Shown piece after piece: positions 18,190 through 27,700 of a stretch of DNA of 51,978 bases. Each line of letters begins with the position of its first letter. Position 1 is the stretch's first letter. The DNA comes from Candidatus Saganbacteria bacterium CG08_land_8_20_14_0_20_45_16 (GTDB taxonomy: Bacteria > Margulisbacteria > WOR-1 > O2-12-FULL-45-9): NCBI GenBank assembly GCA_002774365.1, contig PEYM01000055.1:1-51978 (forward strand), in the 5' to 3' direction. The notes beneath the pieces were generated by a model. The model had not been told where the DNA came from and did no database searches. It saw only the letters and a list, made by a program, of their open reading frames with translations. A program made the position numbers and the translations under genes.

Positions 18190-18783
18190 GTGAAACGGTG
18201 TTATTATTTATTAACTTGCTTGGTTTTGTTAGGACTGCTTTTTGTCTCTCGGGGTTTTTGGCTTACTCGCTTGGCTGAGTTTTTGATTGTTAGTGACAAG
18301 CTTGTGCCGGCAGATGTTATTGTGGTCTTAGCTGGCGATGGCAATGGTGAGCGCGTTGATGAAGGGGCTAAACTTTATCAGGTTGGCTATGCCCCTAGAA
18401 TCCTAATGAGTGGCGGCCCATTAGCTTGGCACCTGACCTGTGCTGAGTGGATGAAAAAGCAGGCGGTTTTTCTTGGGGTGCCGGCGAGGGTACTGGTGCT
18501 TGAGGCTCAATCAAGGTCAACTCTGGAGAACGCTAAGTTTTCCCTGCCTATTTTAGCCAAGTTGCAGACAAAATCAGTAATTCTAGTGACTTCTCCAACG
18601 CACACTAGACGGGCCAAATGGGTTTTTGAGCGTGTCTTACGCCCGGCGCAGATCAAAGTTTATGTGGTTCCGGCTCGAGCAAGCGAGTTCAAGCTTAGTT
18701 GTTGGTGGACAAGGCATGAGGATATCCAGCTGGTCGTTTGGGAATACGTTTCCTTGGTTTATTATTTGTTACGCGGAGATTAG
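18190..18783 (+). CDS. YdcF/SanA-like DUF218 protein
   Basis: A 197-residue membrane-anchored protein with one N-terminal hydrophobic segment (LLTCLVLLGLLFVSRGFWL) and a DUF218 domain: VIVVLAGDGNGERVDEGAKLYQVGYAPRILMSGG, EAQSRSTLENAKF and VILVTSPTHTRRAKWVF. Relatives (SanA, ElyC, YdcF) act at the envelope in polysaccharide or lipid-carrier homeostasis, but the biochemical reaction is not established. The probable start is GTG at 18190; a TTG two bases upstream is out of frame. It directly follows the reductase gene and is likely co-transcribed. Confidence 0.8.
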   Translation: MKRCYYLLTCLVLLGLLFVSRGFWLTRLAEFLIVSDKLVPADVIVVLAGDGNGERVDEGAKLYQVGYAPRILMSGGPLAWHLTCAEWMKKQAVFLGVPARVLVLEAQSRSTLENAKFSLPILAKLQTKSVILVTSPTHTRRAKWVFERVLRPAQIKVYVVPARASEFKLSCWWTRHEDIQLVVWEYVSLVYYLLRGD

Positions 18784-18793
18784 GATTTTATTG

Positions 18794-18799
18794 TATAAT
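18794..18799 (+). promoter_or_regulatory. Probable -10 box before the epimerase gene
   Basis: A perfect TATAAT lies 36 bases before the ATG at 18836, leaving room for a normal leader with an AAGGGGGGGGG-type Shine-Dalgarno. No good -35 is at standard spacing. Confidence 0.4.
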
Positions 18800-18835
18800 A
18801 TTTAGCAAGACCATTTTTAGCAAGGGGGGGGGAAA

Positions 18836-19861
18836 ATGTCAAAGGATATTGTTTGTGTAACAGGTGGGGCAGGCTACATTGGAGCGGTATTGGTAAGAAA
18901 ACTATTGGAACAAGGCGAAAAGGTCAGGGTTTATGATAAATTATATTTTGGTGACAAAGCCTTAACAGATGTTTTGGACCGAATTGAGCTGATTCCCGGG
19001 GATGTACGCACATTCAAGGCCGATGTTCTAGATGGTGTTAAGTGTGTCATGCATCTTGGCTCTTTGTCTAATGATCCCACAGCAGAGTTTGACCCTAAGG
19101 CTAATCACGAAATTAATTTTGAAGGCACAATGCGGGTTGCTGAAGCCTGCAAGCGCCAAGGGGTTAGAAAGATGACCTTGGCTTCCTCCTGCGCTGTTTA
19201 TGGCTTTCATCTTGATGGTGTGGTGGACGAGCTTTGTCCAACCAATCCCCAGTCAGAATATGCTAAGAGCAAACTTGATGCTGAGGTAGGCTTGCAATCA
19301 TTGGTTGACACTAACTTTTGTCCGGTAGTCTTGCGTCAAGCAACTGTTTTTGGGTTCTCTAACCGCATGCGCTGGGATTTAGTGGTTAATACAATGACCA
19401 TGGATGCTTTTGATAAGGACCGAATCCATGTTTATTGTGCTGGCGACAATTGGCGGCCCTTAATTGATGTCAATGATATTGCAGATGGCCACATTATTGC
19501 CATGAAGGCGGCAGAAGATAAAGTGCGGGCCGAGGTCTTTAATCTAGTTTTGAAAAATTTCAGGATTTTAGAGCTTGGCCATTGGATCCGTGAAACTATT
19601 AAGCCACACCGCAAAGTTGAGGTGGAGGTTCTTTTTGGTTCTAAGGAATCTCGCAGTTATCAGGTCTCTGGCGAAAAAGCTAAAAAGGTTTTGGGTTTCG
19701 CGCCCAAAGTTTCGGTTGAGGTGGCTGTGACTAAAATTTGGGAGATCCTGCGCTCTGGCCGTTTCACGGATTTCTCAAATCCCATTTACTATAATATAGA
19801 CTGGATGAGGTTGTTGGTTGAGATGGAACAAAAGTTGAAAGTGATTGGCAAGGTCTTTTAA
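18836..19861 (+). CDS. NAD-dependent sugar epimerase/dehydratase
   Basis: Extended SDR acting on nucleotide sugars. The NAD-binding GGAGYIGAVLVRKLLEQG is at residues 8-25, the catalytic region has SSCAVYGF and YAKSKLDAE (YxxxK), and LRQATVFGFSNRMRWDLVVNTM with GDNWRPLIDVNDIADGHI gives the substrate-domain signatures. The length of 341 fits UDP-glucose 4-epimerase or a dTDP/GDP-sugar dehydratase. A long run of G before the ATG provides an unusually G-rich Shine-Dalgarno. It is the first gene of a unit continuing with ispF, pdxJ, rpiB and a nucleotidyltransferase. The exact sugar cannot be read from sequence alone. Confidence 0.85.
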   Translation: MSKDIVCVTGGAGYIGAVLVRKLLEQGEKVRVYDKLYFGDKALTDVLDRIELIPGDVRTFKADVLDGVKCVMHLGSLSNDPTAEFDPKANHEINFEGTMRVAEACKRQGVRKMTLASSCAVYGFHLDGVVDELCPTNPQSEYAKSKLDAEVGLQSLVDTNFCPVVLRQATVFGFSNRMRWDLVVNTMTMDAFDKDRIHVYCAGDNWRPLIDVNDIADGHIIAMKAAEDKVRAEVFNLVLKNFRILELGHWIRETIKPHRKVEVEVLFGSKESRSYQVSGEKAKKVLGFAPKVSVEVAVTKIWEILRSGRFTDFSNPIYYNIDWMRLLVEMEQKLKVIGKVF

Positions 19862-19863
19862 TT

Positions 19864-20349
19864 ATGCAAATAGGTTTTGGTTATGATGTTCACAAACTGG
19901 TCCGCAAGCGGAAACTGATTATTGGTGGGGTCCAGATTGCTTATGAAAAGGGGTTATTGGGTTGGTCAGATGGGGATGTTTTGATCCATGCAATTATTGA
20001 TGCTCTCTTGGGTGCCATGGGAGCTGGTGATATTGGCCAGTTATTTCCAGCTGGTGATAAGAAGTATAAAGGAATTTCCAGCTTAAAACTTCTAGCTAAT
20101 GTGGCTGAACTCTTAAAAAAATCAGGTTTTGCCATTAACAATATTGACGCTACTGTTGTGGCTGAAGAGCCTCGCCTGGCGCCCTACATTGCAGAGATGA
20201 AACAACAGCTGGCTGACTGTTTAGGCATAGCTGGCCAACTAGTTAATATTAAAGGAAAAACCGAAGAGGGCTTGGGCTTTACTGGCACGAAAAAAGGCAT
20301 TGCTGCCTATGCTATTTGTTTGCTTCATAAGGAGATTAAGTGCGGCTAG
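19864..20349 (+). CDS. ispF: 2-C-methyl-D-erythritol 2,4-cyclodiphosphate synthase
   Basis: Zn-dependent enzyme of the MEP isoprenoid pathway that cyclises CDP-ME-2-phosphate with loss of CMP. The metal ligands are in GYDVHKL (Asp8, His10) and [39 protein letters not shown] and [21 protein letters not shown] are the usual family motifs. The length of 161 is standard. It starts three bases after the epimerase stop and overlaps pdxJ by ten bases. ispD, its frequent fusion or neighbour partner, is not in the window. Confidence 0.95.
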   Translation: MQIGFGYDVHKLVRKRKLIIGGVQIAYEKGLLGWSDGDVLIHAIIDALLGAMGAGDIGQLFPAGDKKYKGISSLKLLANVAELLKKSGFAINNIDATVVAEEPRLAPYIAEMKQQLADCLGIAGQLVNIKGKTEEGLGFTGTKKGIAAYAICLLHKEIKCG

Positions 20350-21035
20350 GGGTTAATATTGACCATATCGCGACCCTGCGGCAAGTTCGTTTAGAGCAAG
20401 ACCCTGATCCAGTCAAAGCAGCCAAGGAGGCTCTAGCTGGCGGAGCCGATGGGATTGTTTGCCATTTGAGAGAAGACCGGCGGCACATTCAGGAGCAAGA
20501 CGTTTATCAATTGCGCCGACTAAAAACCCGCTTGGACCTGGAAATGGCAGCTACTTCTTGGATGCTCAAATTTGCCCTAAAGCTTAAGCCTGATCTGGTA
20601 ACCATTGTGCCTGAAAAGCGGCATGAGCTCACCACTGAGGGCGGGTTAGAGGTTGGCTTACAACTTGACAGGTATATTTCTCAATTAAAGGCTAGTGGTA
20701 TTTTAGTTAGTTTGTTCATTGATCCAGAGGCCAAGCAAATTAAAGCTGCTTCTCTGGTTGGGGCAGATTTTGTTGAACTGCATACTGGCAGTTATGCCAA
20801 TGTCTCAGCCGCGAAAAAAAAGAGCGCACTTGACCAGATAAAGAGGGCTGTCCAATTGGCTATGGACTTTGGTTTGCAGGTTAACGCTGGGCATGGCTTA
20901 GATTATAATAACGTCAAGCCAATTGTTAATCTAGCTGGGATTGAAGAGCTTAATATTGGGTTTGCGATTATTGCCAGGGCAGTTAAGGTGGGACTAAGGC
21001 AAGCAGTCAAAGAAATGCGGAGGTTGGTAAAATGA
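20340..21035 (+). CDS. pdxJ: Pyridoxine 5'-phosphate synthase
   Basis: Condenses 1-deoxyxylulose 5-phosphate with 3-amino-2-oxopropyl phosphate to pyridoxine 5'-phosphate. The start is GTG at 20340, ten bases inside ispF, with AAGGAG about eight bases upstream. [16 protein letters not shown] is the diagnostic N-terminus, followed by [17 protein letters not shown], the [14 protein letters not shown] segment and the C-terminal [10 protein letters not shown] and [12 protein letters not shown]. The length of 231 is usual. PdxJ and IspF both draw on deoxyxylulose 5-phosphate chemistry, which makes their coupling sensible. Confidence 0.95.
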   Translation: MRLGVNIDHIATLRQVRLEQDPDPVKAAKEALAGGADGIVCHLREDRRHIQEQDVYQLRRLKTRLDLEMAATSWMLKFALKLKPDLVTIVPEKRHELTTEGGLEVGLQLDRYISQLKASGILVSLFIDPEAKQIKAASLVGADFVELHTGSYANVSAAKKKSALDQIKRAVQLAMDFGLQVNAGHGLDYNNVKPIVNLAGIEELNIGFAIIARAVKVGLRQAVKEMRRLVK

Positions 21036-21463
21036 AAATAGCTTTAGGGTCTGATCATGGTGGTTATAAGCTAAAAGAGATTATTAAAAAATATTTGCAG
21101 CACAAACAGTTGGAATTCGTTGATTTTGGGACTGACTCTTTGCAATCAGTTGATTATCCTGATTTTGCGTTCCCAGTGGCTGAGGCTGTGGCTAAAGGGG
21201 AGTTTGAAAAAGGAATTTTATTTTGTGGCTCTGGGGTTGGGGTAACGATTACAGCCAACAAGGTCCCTGGGATCAGGGCGGTCAATGCTTATGATACTTA
21301 TACGGCTAAACAAAGCCGCCAGCATGGGGATTGTAATGTGCTTTGTTTAGGTGGTCGCAGGCTTTCAAAAGCTAAGGCAACCAAGATCGTAGCTACCTGG
21401 TTAAGGACGGATTTTTCTGGAGATGAGAGGCATTTGCGTCGCTTAAAAAAGATCGAACGATGA
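21032..21463 (+). CDS. rpiB: Ribose 5-phosphate isomerase B
   Basis: Interconverts ribulose 5-phosphate and ribose 5-phosphate. [11 protein letters not shown] (residues 6-16) starts the LacAB/RpiB fold; [29 protein letters not shown] holds the catalytic Cys (in FCGSGVG), and [26 protein letters not shown] completes the active site. The length of 143 is typical. It overlaps pdxJ and the next gene by four bases each, so the block is tightly coupled. Confidence 0.93.
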   Translation: MKIALGSDHGGYKLKEIIKKYLQHKQLEFVDFGTDSLQSVDYPDFAFPVAEAVAKGEFEKGILFCGSGVGVTITANKVPGIRAVNAYDTYTAKQSRQHGDCNVLCLGGRRLSKAKATKIVATWLRTDFSGDERHLRRLKKIER

Positions 21464-22563
21464 ACAAAGAAAAAAAAGCCCTGATTATGTCTGCTGGTTA
21501 TGGCACCAGGCTCGAGCCATTGACTTTAGCAGTGCCTAAACCAATGGTGCCAATTGTTAACCTGCCAACCATGCAGCATAACATTGAGCTCCTTAAGCGT
21601 TATGGTTTTTTTGATATCACCGCCAATATCCATTATCATCCAGAACAGATTGAAAATTATTTTGGTGATGGTTATGCCTTTGGGGTAAAACTCGGCTATT
21701 CTTTTGAGGAAGAGCTGCTTGGCACAGCCGGCGGGGTAAAACGCATGGCCTGTTTAGCTAATGTTAAAGAGCCATTTTTAGTTCTCTCGTCTGATGCTTT
21801 AACAGATATAAATCTTGAGCGGATCTTTGAGTATCATTGCCAGAAAAAGGCTTTAATTACAATCGCTTTGTCCAAGGTTGAAGATGTTAGTCAGTTTGGG
21901 GTGGTTATCCAAGATAGTGAGGGACAGATTATTGGTTTTCAGGAAAAGCCAACTCAAGCTGAGGTGCAGAGCGATCTGGTTAATGCTGGGGTATATGTTA
22001 TTGATCCGTCGGTCCTTGAGATGATACCAGAGGGGTTTTATGATTTTGGCAAACAGCTTTTTCCGTTGCTGATTGGGCAAAAAGCCAGGATTTTTGGCTA
22101 TCGTATGCTGGGTTATTGGAGCGATGTTGGTTGTTTAGATAAATATATTCAAGCTAGCTATGATGCTATGAAGGGTCTAGTGAAGGTTGGCATCCCTGGG
22201 AATCGGGCTGGGTCAGCGACCTGGATCGGCGAACGAGAAAACATCAGCCCATCAGCCCGTTTTGAAGGGTCTGTTATTATTGGTGATAGTTGTGTAGTCG
22301 GCGATAATGTCTACATTAAAGATTCAGTGATTGGTGACAAATGTGTTGTTGAAGCTGGCGCGATTATTACTGGATCGGTTATTTGGTCAGATACGGTCAT
22401 TGAAAAAGCTGCCCATTTGACCTGTTCTGTAGTGGCCAGTTGGTGCCATATCGGGGCTCGGGTTAAGGTCCAAGAGGGCAGCGTGGTGGCTAACCGTTCC
22501 ATTGTTCGACCTGATACTGTCCTGTCTCTTCAGACAAACCTACGGCCAAACTCAATTATTTAA
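21460..22563 (+). CDS. Sugar-phosphate nucleotidyltransferase with left-handed beta-helix
   Basis: Activates a sugar-1-phosphate with an NTP. The N-terminal Rossmann-like domain has the signature KALIMSAGYGTRLEPLTLAVPKPMVPIVN (residues ~7-35) and VLSSDALTDINL. The last ~120 residues contain hexapeptide repeats (GSVIIGDSCVVGDNVYIKDSVIGDKCVVEAGAIITGSVIW) forming a left-handed beta-helix. The organisation is that of mannose-1-phosphate guanylyltransferase/GlmU-like enzymes; GDP-mannose is plausible but unproven. It is the last housekeeping gene before the 22.6-37.9 kb island. Confidence 0.82.
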   Translation: MNKEKKALIMSAGYGTRLEPLTLAVPKPMVPIVNLPTMQHNIELLKRYGFFDITANIHYHPEQIENYFGDGYAFGVKLGYSFEEELLGTAGGVKRMACLANVKEPFLVLSSDALTDINLERIFEYHCQKKALITIALSKVEDVSQFGVVIQDSEGQIIGFQEKPTQAEVQSDLVNAGVYVIDPSVLEMIPEGFYDFGKQLFPLLIGQKARIFGYRMLGYWSDVGCLDKYIQASYDAMKGLVKVGIPGNRAGSATWIGERENISPSARFEGSVIIGDSCVVGDNVYIKDSVIGDKCVVEAGAIITGSVIWSDTVIEKAAHLTCSVVASWCHIGARVKVQEGSVVANRSIVRPDTVLSLQTNLRPNSII

Positions 22564-22569
22564 CCCCAT

Positions 22570-22597
22570 GCAAGTTTTTTGCCAGTTATTCCGATAT
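22570..22597 (+). promoter_or_regulatory. Island promoter 1, sigma-28-like
   Basis: GCAAGTTT (22570-22577), 12 bases, then TCCGATAT (22590-22597). The ATG at 22617 follows with a strong TAGGAGGG Shine-Dalgarno. First of five copies of RCAAGWTT-N12-YNCGATAW in the island (the first base of the -10 box here is T). Confidence 0.8.
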
Positions 22598-22616
22598 AGA
22601 GGTAGGAGGGAAAATA

Positions 22617-22973
22617 ATGAGTGTACAATTTAGCTCAATGGTCCCAACTAAAAGCACCGGAGAAATTAATTCTAGAAATGATGAGCAGGGTTTAAGGCGT
22701 GGTCTTCAGGAAGCTGCTGGTGGCATGGAGCAACTTTTGCGAACGGACACAGAGCGCGAAGGGCATGGTGTCCCATTAGTTGGCCAAGATCAGGATGGTC
22801 AAGAATACAGTATGGGGGAAGATCGTTCGCTTGGTGGGAATATCATCAATCGTTTATTTCATCATAATAATTCAATATATTTGAATGATACCGAAGCCCC
22901 GGCTGTTAGTCACAGACATGAGGAGGGCGGCGACGCTTTAACACCCTTAGGAGGCAGTGGTACCATTGCTTAA
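22617..22973 (+). CDS. Unknown small hydrophilic island protein
   Basis: 118 residues, no family recognised. The sequence is polar throughout with no signal peptide or membrane helix; the N-terminus MSVQFSSMVPTKSTGEINS is Ser/Thr-rich, followed by an acidic/Gly-rich middle (GVPLVGQDQDGQEYSMGED) and a His-rich stretch (RLFHHNN, SHRHEEGG). First gene after island promoter 1, with the Shine-Dalgarno GGTAGGAGGG nine bases before the ATG. Its 3' end overlaps the next gene by 17 bases. The low-complexity polar N-terminus would be compatible with non-Sec export, but this is inference. Confidence 0.65.
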   Translation: MSVQFSSMVPTKSTGEINSRNDEQGLRRGLQEAAGGMEQLLRTDTEREGHGVPLVGQDQDGQEYSMGEDRSLGGNIINRLFHHNNSIYLNDTEAPAVSHRHEEGGDALTPLGGSGTIA

Positions 22974-23190
22974 TGATCTTTTTATAAACTTTAATTGGCA
23001 AACATTTTTCTTGGCCTTGATGTTTTTTGTGCTGGTTTCTAATCTTTTTAATTTAGGCAAGACTTATTATAAAAAGGCTAGGCTAGATACGCAGGCCAAG
23101 CAAGCTGAAGCAAAATTGCAAAAGCTACAAAAAGAGTTGAAAGACAAAGAAACAGAACTAAACCAATTGCTAGAGATTAAGGAGAAATAA
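22957..23190 (+). CDS. Small membrane-anchored coiled-coil protein
   Basis: 77 residues, no family recognised. One hydrophobic segment (WQTFFLALMFFVLVSNLFNL, ~residues 14-33) is followed by a highly charged heptad-rich helix to the end (KQAEAKLQKLQKELKDKETELNQLLE), so it is probably a bitopic protein with a cytoplasmic or periplasmic coiled coil. The start is GTG at 22957, preceded by an excellent TAGGAGG; the start codon lies within the end of the previous gene. It is the only clear membrane protein among the small island genes and may tether or scaffold the others (inference). Confidence 0.7.
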   Translation: MVPLLNDLFINFNWQTFFLALMFFVLVSNLFNLGKTYYKKARLDTQAKQAEAKLQKLQKELKDKETELNQLLEIKEK

Positions 23191-24639
23191 ATGGGACTTC
23201 CTGGACCAGATAAAACATCTATTTGTCCGCCTTCACTTGTTGGAGGGAGACATATTACCCCAAGGTCAGCTAGTAAAGATGATCAGCCAGCTAATGTTAC
23301 CACAGATGATCAGGTTGTTATTAGTCCTGCGGCTAGGGATGGGGCGATAGTTCCCAGCCCTACGGTTGCCCCTGATGCGGCCGCGGCCGCAACCCCTCAA
23401 TCTCCACCAGAAAATGCCGGTGCCCCTAACCGCAATGCCATGCAAACTGCTGGTAACCTATTTTATGGGCTGGCCCAGCGGGAATTGAGCGGGGACGAGC
23501 TATCTTCAGTTAACGAAGAGTTTAATCATGGTGGTCACTTGAACCGCTACAATTTTAACCGTCACTTTGGGACCCATATGACTCGTGATGCTTGGCGGGC
23601 CTTGACCCACGGTCGGGAGAGGATTGACAGTTGGGATGAGATGAACGGCTACCTGCGGGAGTTTGAGGATTTCTCTCGAGCAACTGGGATCTCTTTTCGT
23701 TATTGGTCCCAATGTGGTCACATTGTAACGGTCAATCAAGCGGCTTTAGGTCGCCAACTTGAGTACATTCAAGATGCTGAGACCATTGTTAGAAATAACT
23801 GGCAGCTCTTGATGCGGGTCATGAGCTTTATTCTGCCTGGAAATAATTATGAAGGTGAGCTAAACGATGTTGAACATGAACCTGATCGTAGTGCGCGAGA
23901 AGAAGCAGTGATTCAATCTTTGATTCATGATTTTACCACTGAGGTCCAGGGTGATCCACACCGACGGGAACTATTGGCCATGGCTTTGTTTAACCAACTA
24001 GAAGGCCATGCTCGTCGTGAAAACGGGGTACGCCTTGATCGCCTTGGCTTACAAGATCCAGTCGTGGCCGAAAGATTTGCTCGCACCCAGTTTAACGACT
24101 GGATCATGCGCTCTGATCCCAATAGTCCTGATTCTGTGACCAGGGATGAGGCCCGTGCTGTCCGCAGATTTTCTAGAGATATTGAAGGGCTCAGGTCTAT
24201 GCGGTTAGACGGCAGGTTGACGGAGGCTGATTTAACCGCAACTTTTGGCGATAGGGCCGGAGCAGTTTGGGACGTTCTAAGGAGTGACGATCGCCAGTTT
24301 GTTGATGATGATGGCTATGTTACTAACAGGTTGACGGATGAAGTTACAAGTATTGAGGGCTTAACTCCTGAAGAGGTTGCTCAAGCTACTACTCTTTTGC
24401 AACGCAGTCGAGCTGCCCACGAAAGATTTAATCAACTTGATACTGAAACACCACAGTTTGCAGCTTTCCTTGTTCAAGTAAGAAGCGGTACAGATCGCGC
24501 CCAGCTTGCGGCTGCCCTTGAGAACCTGCCGCTTATTGGTGACTCAGAAGATGTTGCTGCTGCCCCGCCTGAAATAGTAACGGTAAACACCGCAATTACT
24601 CCGTCTAATGAAGAGCCAAACGTGCCTCCAACCACCTAG
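23191..24639 (+). CDS. Unknown island protein, mostly helical, weak EF-hand-like loops
   Basis: 482 residues, no family recognised. An Ala/Pro-rich linker (~residues 25-80) with an alanine run coded by alternating GCGGCC precedes a helical body from ~90 to ~440 and a Pro/Thr-rich tail. Segments such as LDGRLTEADLTATFGD and FVDDDGYVTNRLTDE look like degenerate EF-hand or dockerin-type half loops (D-G-x-[LV]-x), but none has a full ligand set. No signal peptide. The ATG directly follows the upstream stop (TAAATG) with AAGGAG in place. Last gene of the island promoter 1 unit. Confidence 0.65.
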   Translation: MGLPGPDKTSICPPSLVGGRHITPRSASKDDQPANVTTDDQVVISPAARDGAIVPSPTVAPDAAAAATPQSPPENAGAPNRNAMQTAGNLFYGLAQRELSGDELSSVNEEFNHGGHLNRYNFNRHFGTHMTRDAWRALTHGRERIDSWDEMNGYLREFEDFSRATGISFRYWSQCGHIVTVNQAALGRQLEYIQDAETIVRNNWQLLMRVMSFILPGNNYEGELNDVEHEPDRSAREEAVIQSLIHDFTTEVQGDPHRRELLAMALFNQLEGHARRENGVRLDRLGLQDPVVAERFARTQFNDWIMRSDPNSPDSVTRDEARAVRRFSRDIEGLRSMRLDGRLTEADLTATFGDRAGAVWDVLRSDDRQFVDDDGYVTNRLTDEVTSIEGLTPEEVAQATTLLQRSRAAHERFNQLDTETPQFAAFLVQVRSGTDRAQLAAALENLPLIGDSEDVAAAPPEIVTVNTAITPSNEEPNVPPTT

Positions 24640-24668
24640 TTTTTCCCCGAAAAAATCATAAAATTCGT

Positions 24669-24696
24669 GCAAGTTTACTACCTTATGACTCGATAT
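24669..24696 (+). promoter_or_regulatory. Island promoter 2, sigma-28-like
   Basis: GCAAGTTT (24669-24676), 12 bases, then CTCGATAT (24689-24696). The giant gene's ATG at 24708 is 11 bases past the -10 box, so the mRNA would have a leader of only a few bases. Confidence 0.82.
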
Positions 24697-24707
24697 ATAT
24701 ATTAGAC

Positions 24708-27700
24708 ATGCCAACAGGTGTAAACCAAACAATTGATGCCCAAAAAATAGCAGAGCTAGAGATTCAGGAGCAGCTTGCTGGCGCTGGCGCAGCAGCCGCC
24801 AATTATCTTGATCCGCGTGAAACGTCAGTTTCTGAAACCGAACCAACTGATAGTGCTGATATTTCTGGCCCGCCTGCCAATTCCCCCCAAGCTAATGACG
24901 CAATTTCTCAAAATGCCCCATCTGAAGACGATGAAACTTATCTAGAAAATAGTGATGACTACAACAACTCTGTCCACAATGGCCATGGGGCATCATCGAA
25001 TTCAGGCGGTGATGCGCTTGATGCCATTGGTGAGATAGATGATATTGATACCGGCCTAGAAGAGGAAGTTTTAAGTTTTAACGATGAGGCTTATATGGTC
25101 TATGACGAAGAGCTTGGATATTATGTGCCTGACGCTGAATCGCTGGAACGTTGGGAACAATTTCTGATTACCCAAGCCAATATTTTAGCTGGTTTAATTG
25201 TTGTTTTGACGAGTCAATTTGAAGCCAGAAAGATTGCTGAAGAGGCTTTTACTGGCATTCCTATTCAAGAAAATAAAAACTCTTATAAAGATGTTTTTGC
25301 CCGTAAGATTCGCTTCTTTCAGAAATGTACCCAGATTGCGATTAGTAAACTTTACCAAAGAATTAATACTGAGAATCAGCGCTTGCTTAATGAGCGGTTA
25401 GAGGCTAGTAAGATCCAACGCGGTGACTGGGGCGGCTTTTTTACTGATGGTGATATCTGGTCTAGTTGGGACAAATGGTGGAACAATTTTAAAGGAATGG
25501 GCCGAGATATCTGGAATTATTTGTCTGGTGGTGATTATGACAAAGAAGAAGCGAGCAACCAACTTCACGAATATGATAAATACTTAAGAGCTGCCAAAGA
25601 AGCTTTGTTGCAAATGAAAGAGATAATCAAATCACTTGTCGAGCTGATCAAAAGCTCTTTTTCCAGTGGAAAGACAAGTGAGATGGCTCGGAGCATGATC
25701 TCTGGATTAGTCCAGTTTAATAATTATCTTGATGAAATCGCTGCGAACGTTGCGAGATCTCAGCAAGAGGTGATGGATCAATTAGATGAGTTGGATGGTG
25801 ATGAGGATAAAGGATTCTGGGAAAATTTGGGCGACCTATTTGTTGGCCTTTTTACTGGTGACCTTAATAAAATGTTGGATGCTTTGATTGGCTTGACTGA
25901 TATTGTGTCTGGTTGGCTTGATTATATCGGCCTGGGTTGGATTATGGAACCGCTTAAGTGGGGGTACGAGCTAATTGAGTCAATTCCTCGCATAATTGTT
26001 GATTTATTGGACATGGCCTTTAAGTGGTGTGCTGAAAATCTAGGTGGTTTTGGCAAGATTTTTGAAGGGGCTAACTGGCTTATGCACACAGTAGCAGATG
26101 GCATCAATTGGGTCTGTGATAAAATGGGTGATTGGTCTGGGCTTGGTTCAATTAATTATTTTGCGACTAATCAATATGATTTTTTTAATGTTCTAAATTA
26201 TATTGAGGAGAATGATGTCACCAAGGTCATTGAAAAATATCGAGGAGAGATACTTTCAGGTAGCAATGCTTATCGGGCTTACCTGTCTTTAAAGCTGCTA
26301 GGAGCAGATCTGCGTAATATATCTCGACAGAAATTTACCGAACTTTCTGGGATAAGAAATGATGCTGAACTATTAATGCAATCCTCTGAGTCTGTACTTG
26401 GCCATGTTACCCAGGCTTTTGATGCGATCTTGTCGCAAGCAATGATTGCGGTTAAGGCCCATAACGAGAATACCAGGGTCTTATACAGCTTTAAACAATT
26501 GCTTGAGGCTTGTGATTATAAGAGAATAGCTTCGGCTTTAACTGTGGTAGTCTTTGTCCTTGGTTGTATCTATACGGCTGGGACAGCGAGTGCGGGAGCT
26601 ATTGCCCTGGCTGCGGCTATTTGTGCTTTAACTGCAGCTCTCATGAATGCCATTGCTTCTTATAAGGCTGGCCAGGTAAAGCCATTTAATCCATTGGCCC
26701 CAAGTGTTGATGATATTGGGGAGTATGGCAAGAACAATATAGGGGCAACTGCTGTTGATGTAATCAATCAAATAGATGCATCTGAACGGATGAATATTGC
26801 AGCCTCGGCTTATCAACGAGGGTTAATTACTAGAACCCAAGACGGTTATTATTATCTTGATACAGCTCAATTTTCAGTTTACGAAATTAATCAAAAAATA
26901 TTGGACAATGCCCTGCGCTCAGTTTTTTCATTGCTTAAAAACAGCAAAGATCTACGAAACTTGGCTAGCGCTGAATTTACTGGCTCTGCTGCCGCTGATT
27001 CTGGAGAGGCTTTGCTTTCGAACGCGGTGGAAAATATTTTACTACAGCGGCAAATTGTCCAGCAGGCAATCAAATTTCAACACCAGGAAATAGTTACAGC
27101 GAAAAATATTGCTAGACAAGCCGAACTCGCAGCTAGAAACGCAGTTATCTCTGGTTTAGCCCAGGCGGCTGGGGCATTGGTGGGGGCGGGGATTGGCGGC
27201 GCGATCAGCCAATCTCTTTGGACAGTTTTTATGGCTATTGGCTCAGCTGTTGCTTCATCTTTATGCCAACTTTTATTGACCCTTTATGATCCTCAAACTG
27301 CTTATGGTATGACAATTCCTAACTCGAACGAGATACTTAATCGCATGCTTAGGTCTAAAGGCGGAGATTCGGTAGAATGTAAGCTTGATGCTGCAGAGTT
27401 AGCTGCCCTTGGGGAGATGTTAGAAAATGGGGTGGTTGGTACTGGTGACGGGTACCACGGTGTTAATGTAGACGTTTTGACTGAAATATATTCTAAACTT
27501 GGGGCGATTAATGCAGCTAAAGACGCGATCGCCAAGATGCGGGCCTTGCCCTCTCAATTAAGGGCTATCGTTAAACAGGAGTTTTCAGGAACTGCCGGTG
27601 GAACTTCGGGTGAGCTTACTAATGCAGTAAATTCTGCTTCTTTTAGAACACTGATGAGGGTGGCTAGTAACATGAGCCGCTTCCTGCAGGAAAAGGTCAA

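Noticed and set aside
23380-23395. Alternating GCGGCC run as a special DNA site
   Set aside because: It simply codes an alanine run in a low-complexity linker.
24640-24654. TTTTTC-CCC-GAAAAA hairpin after the 482-residue gene as terminator
   Set aside because: The stem is A/T only apart from one pair and is not followed by a T-tract.
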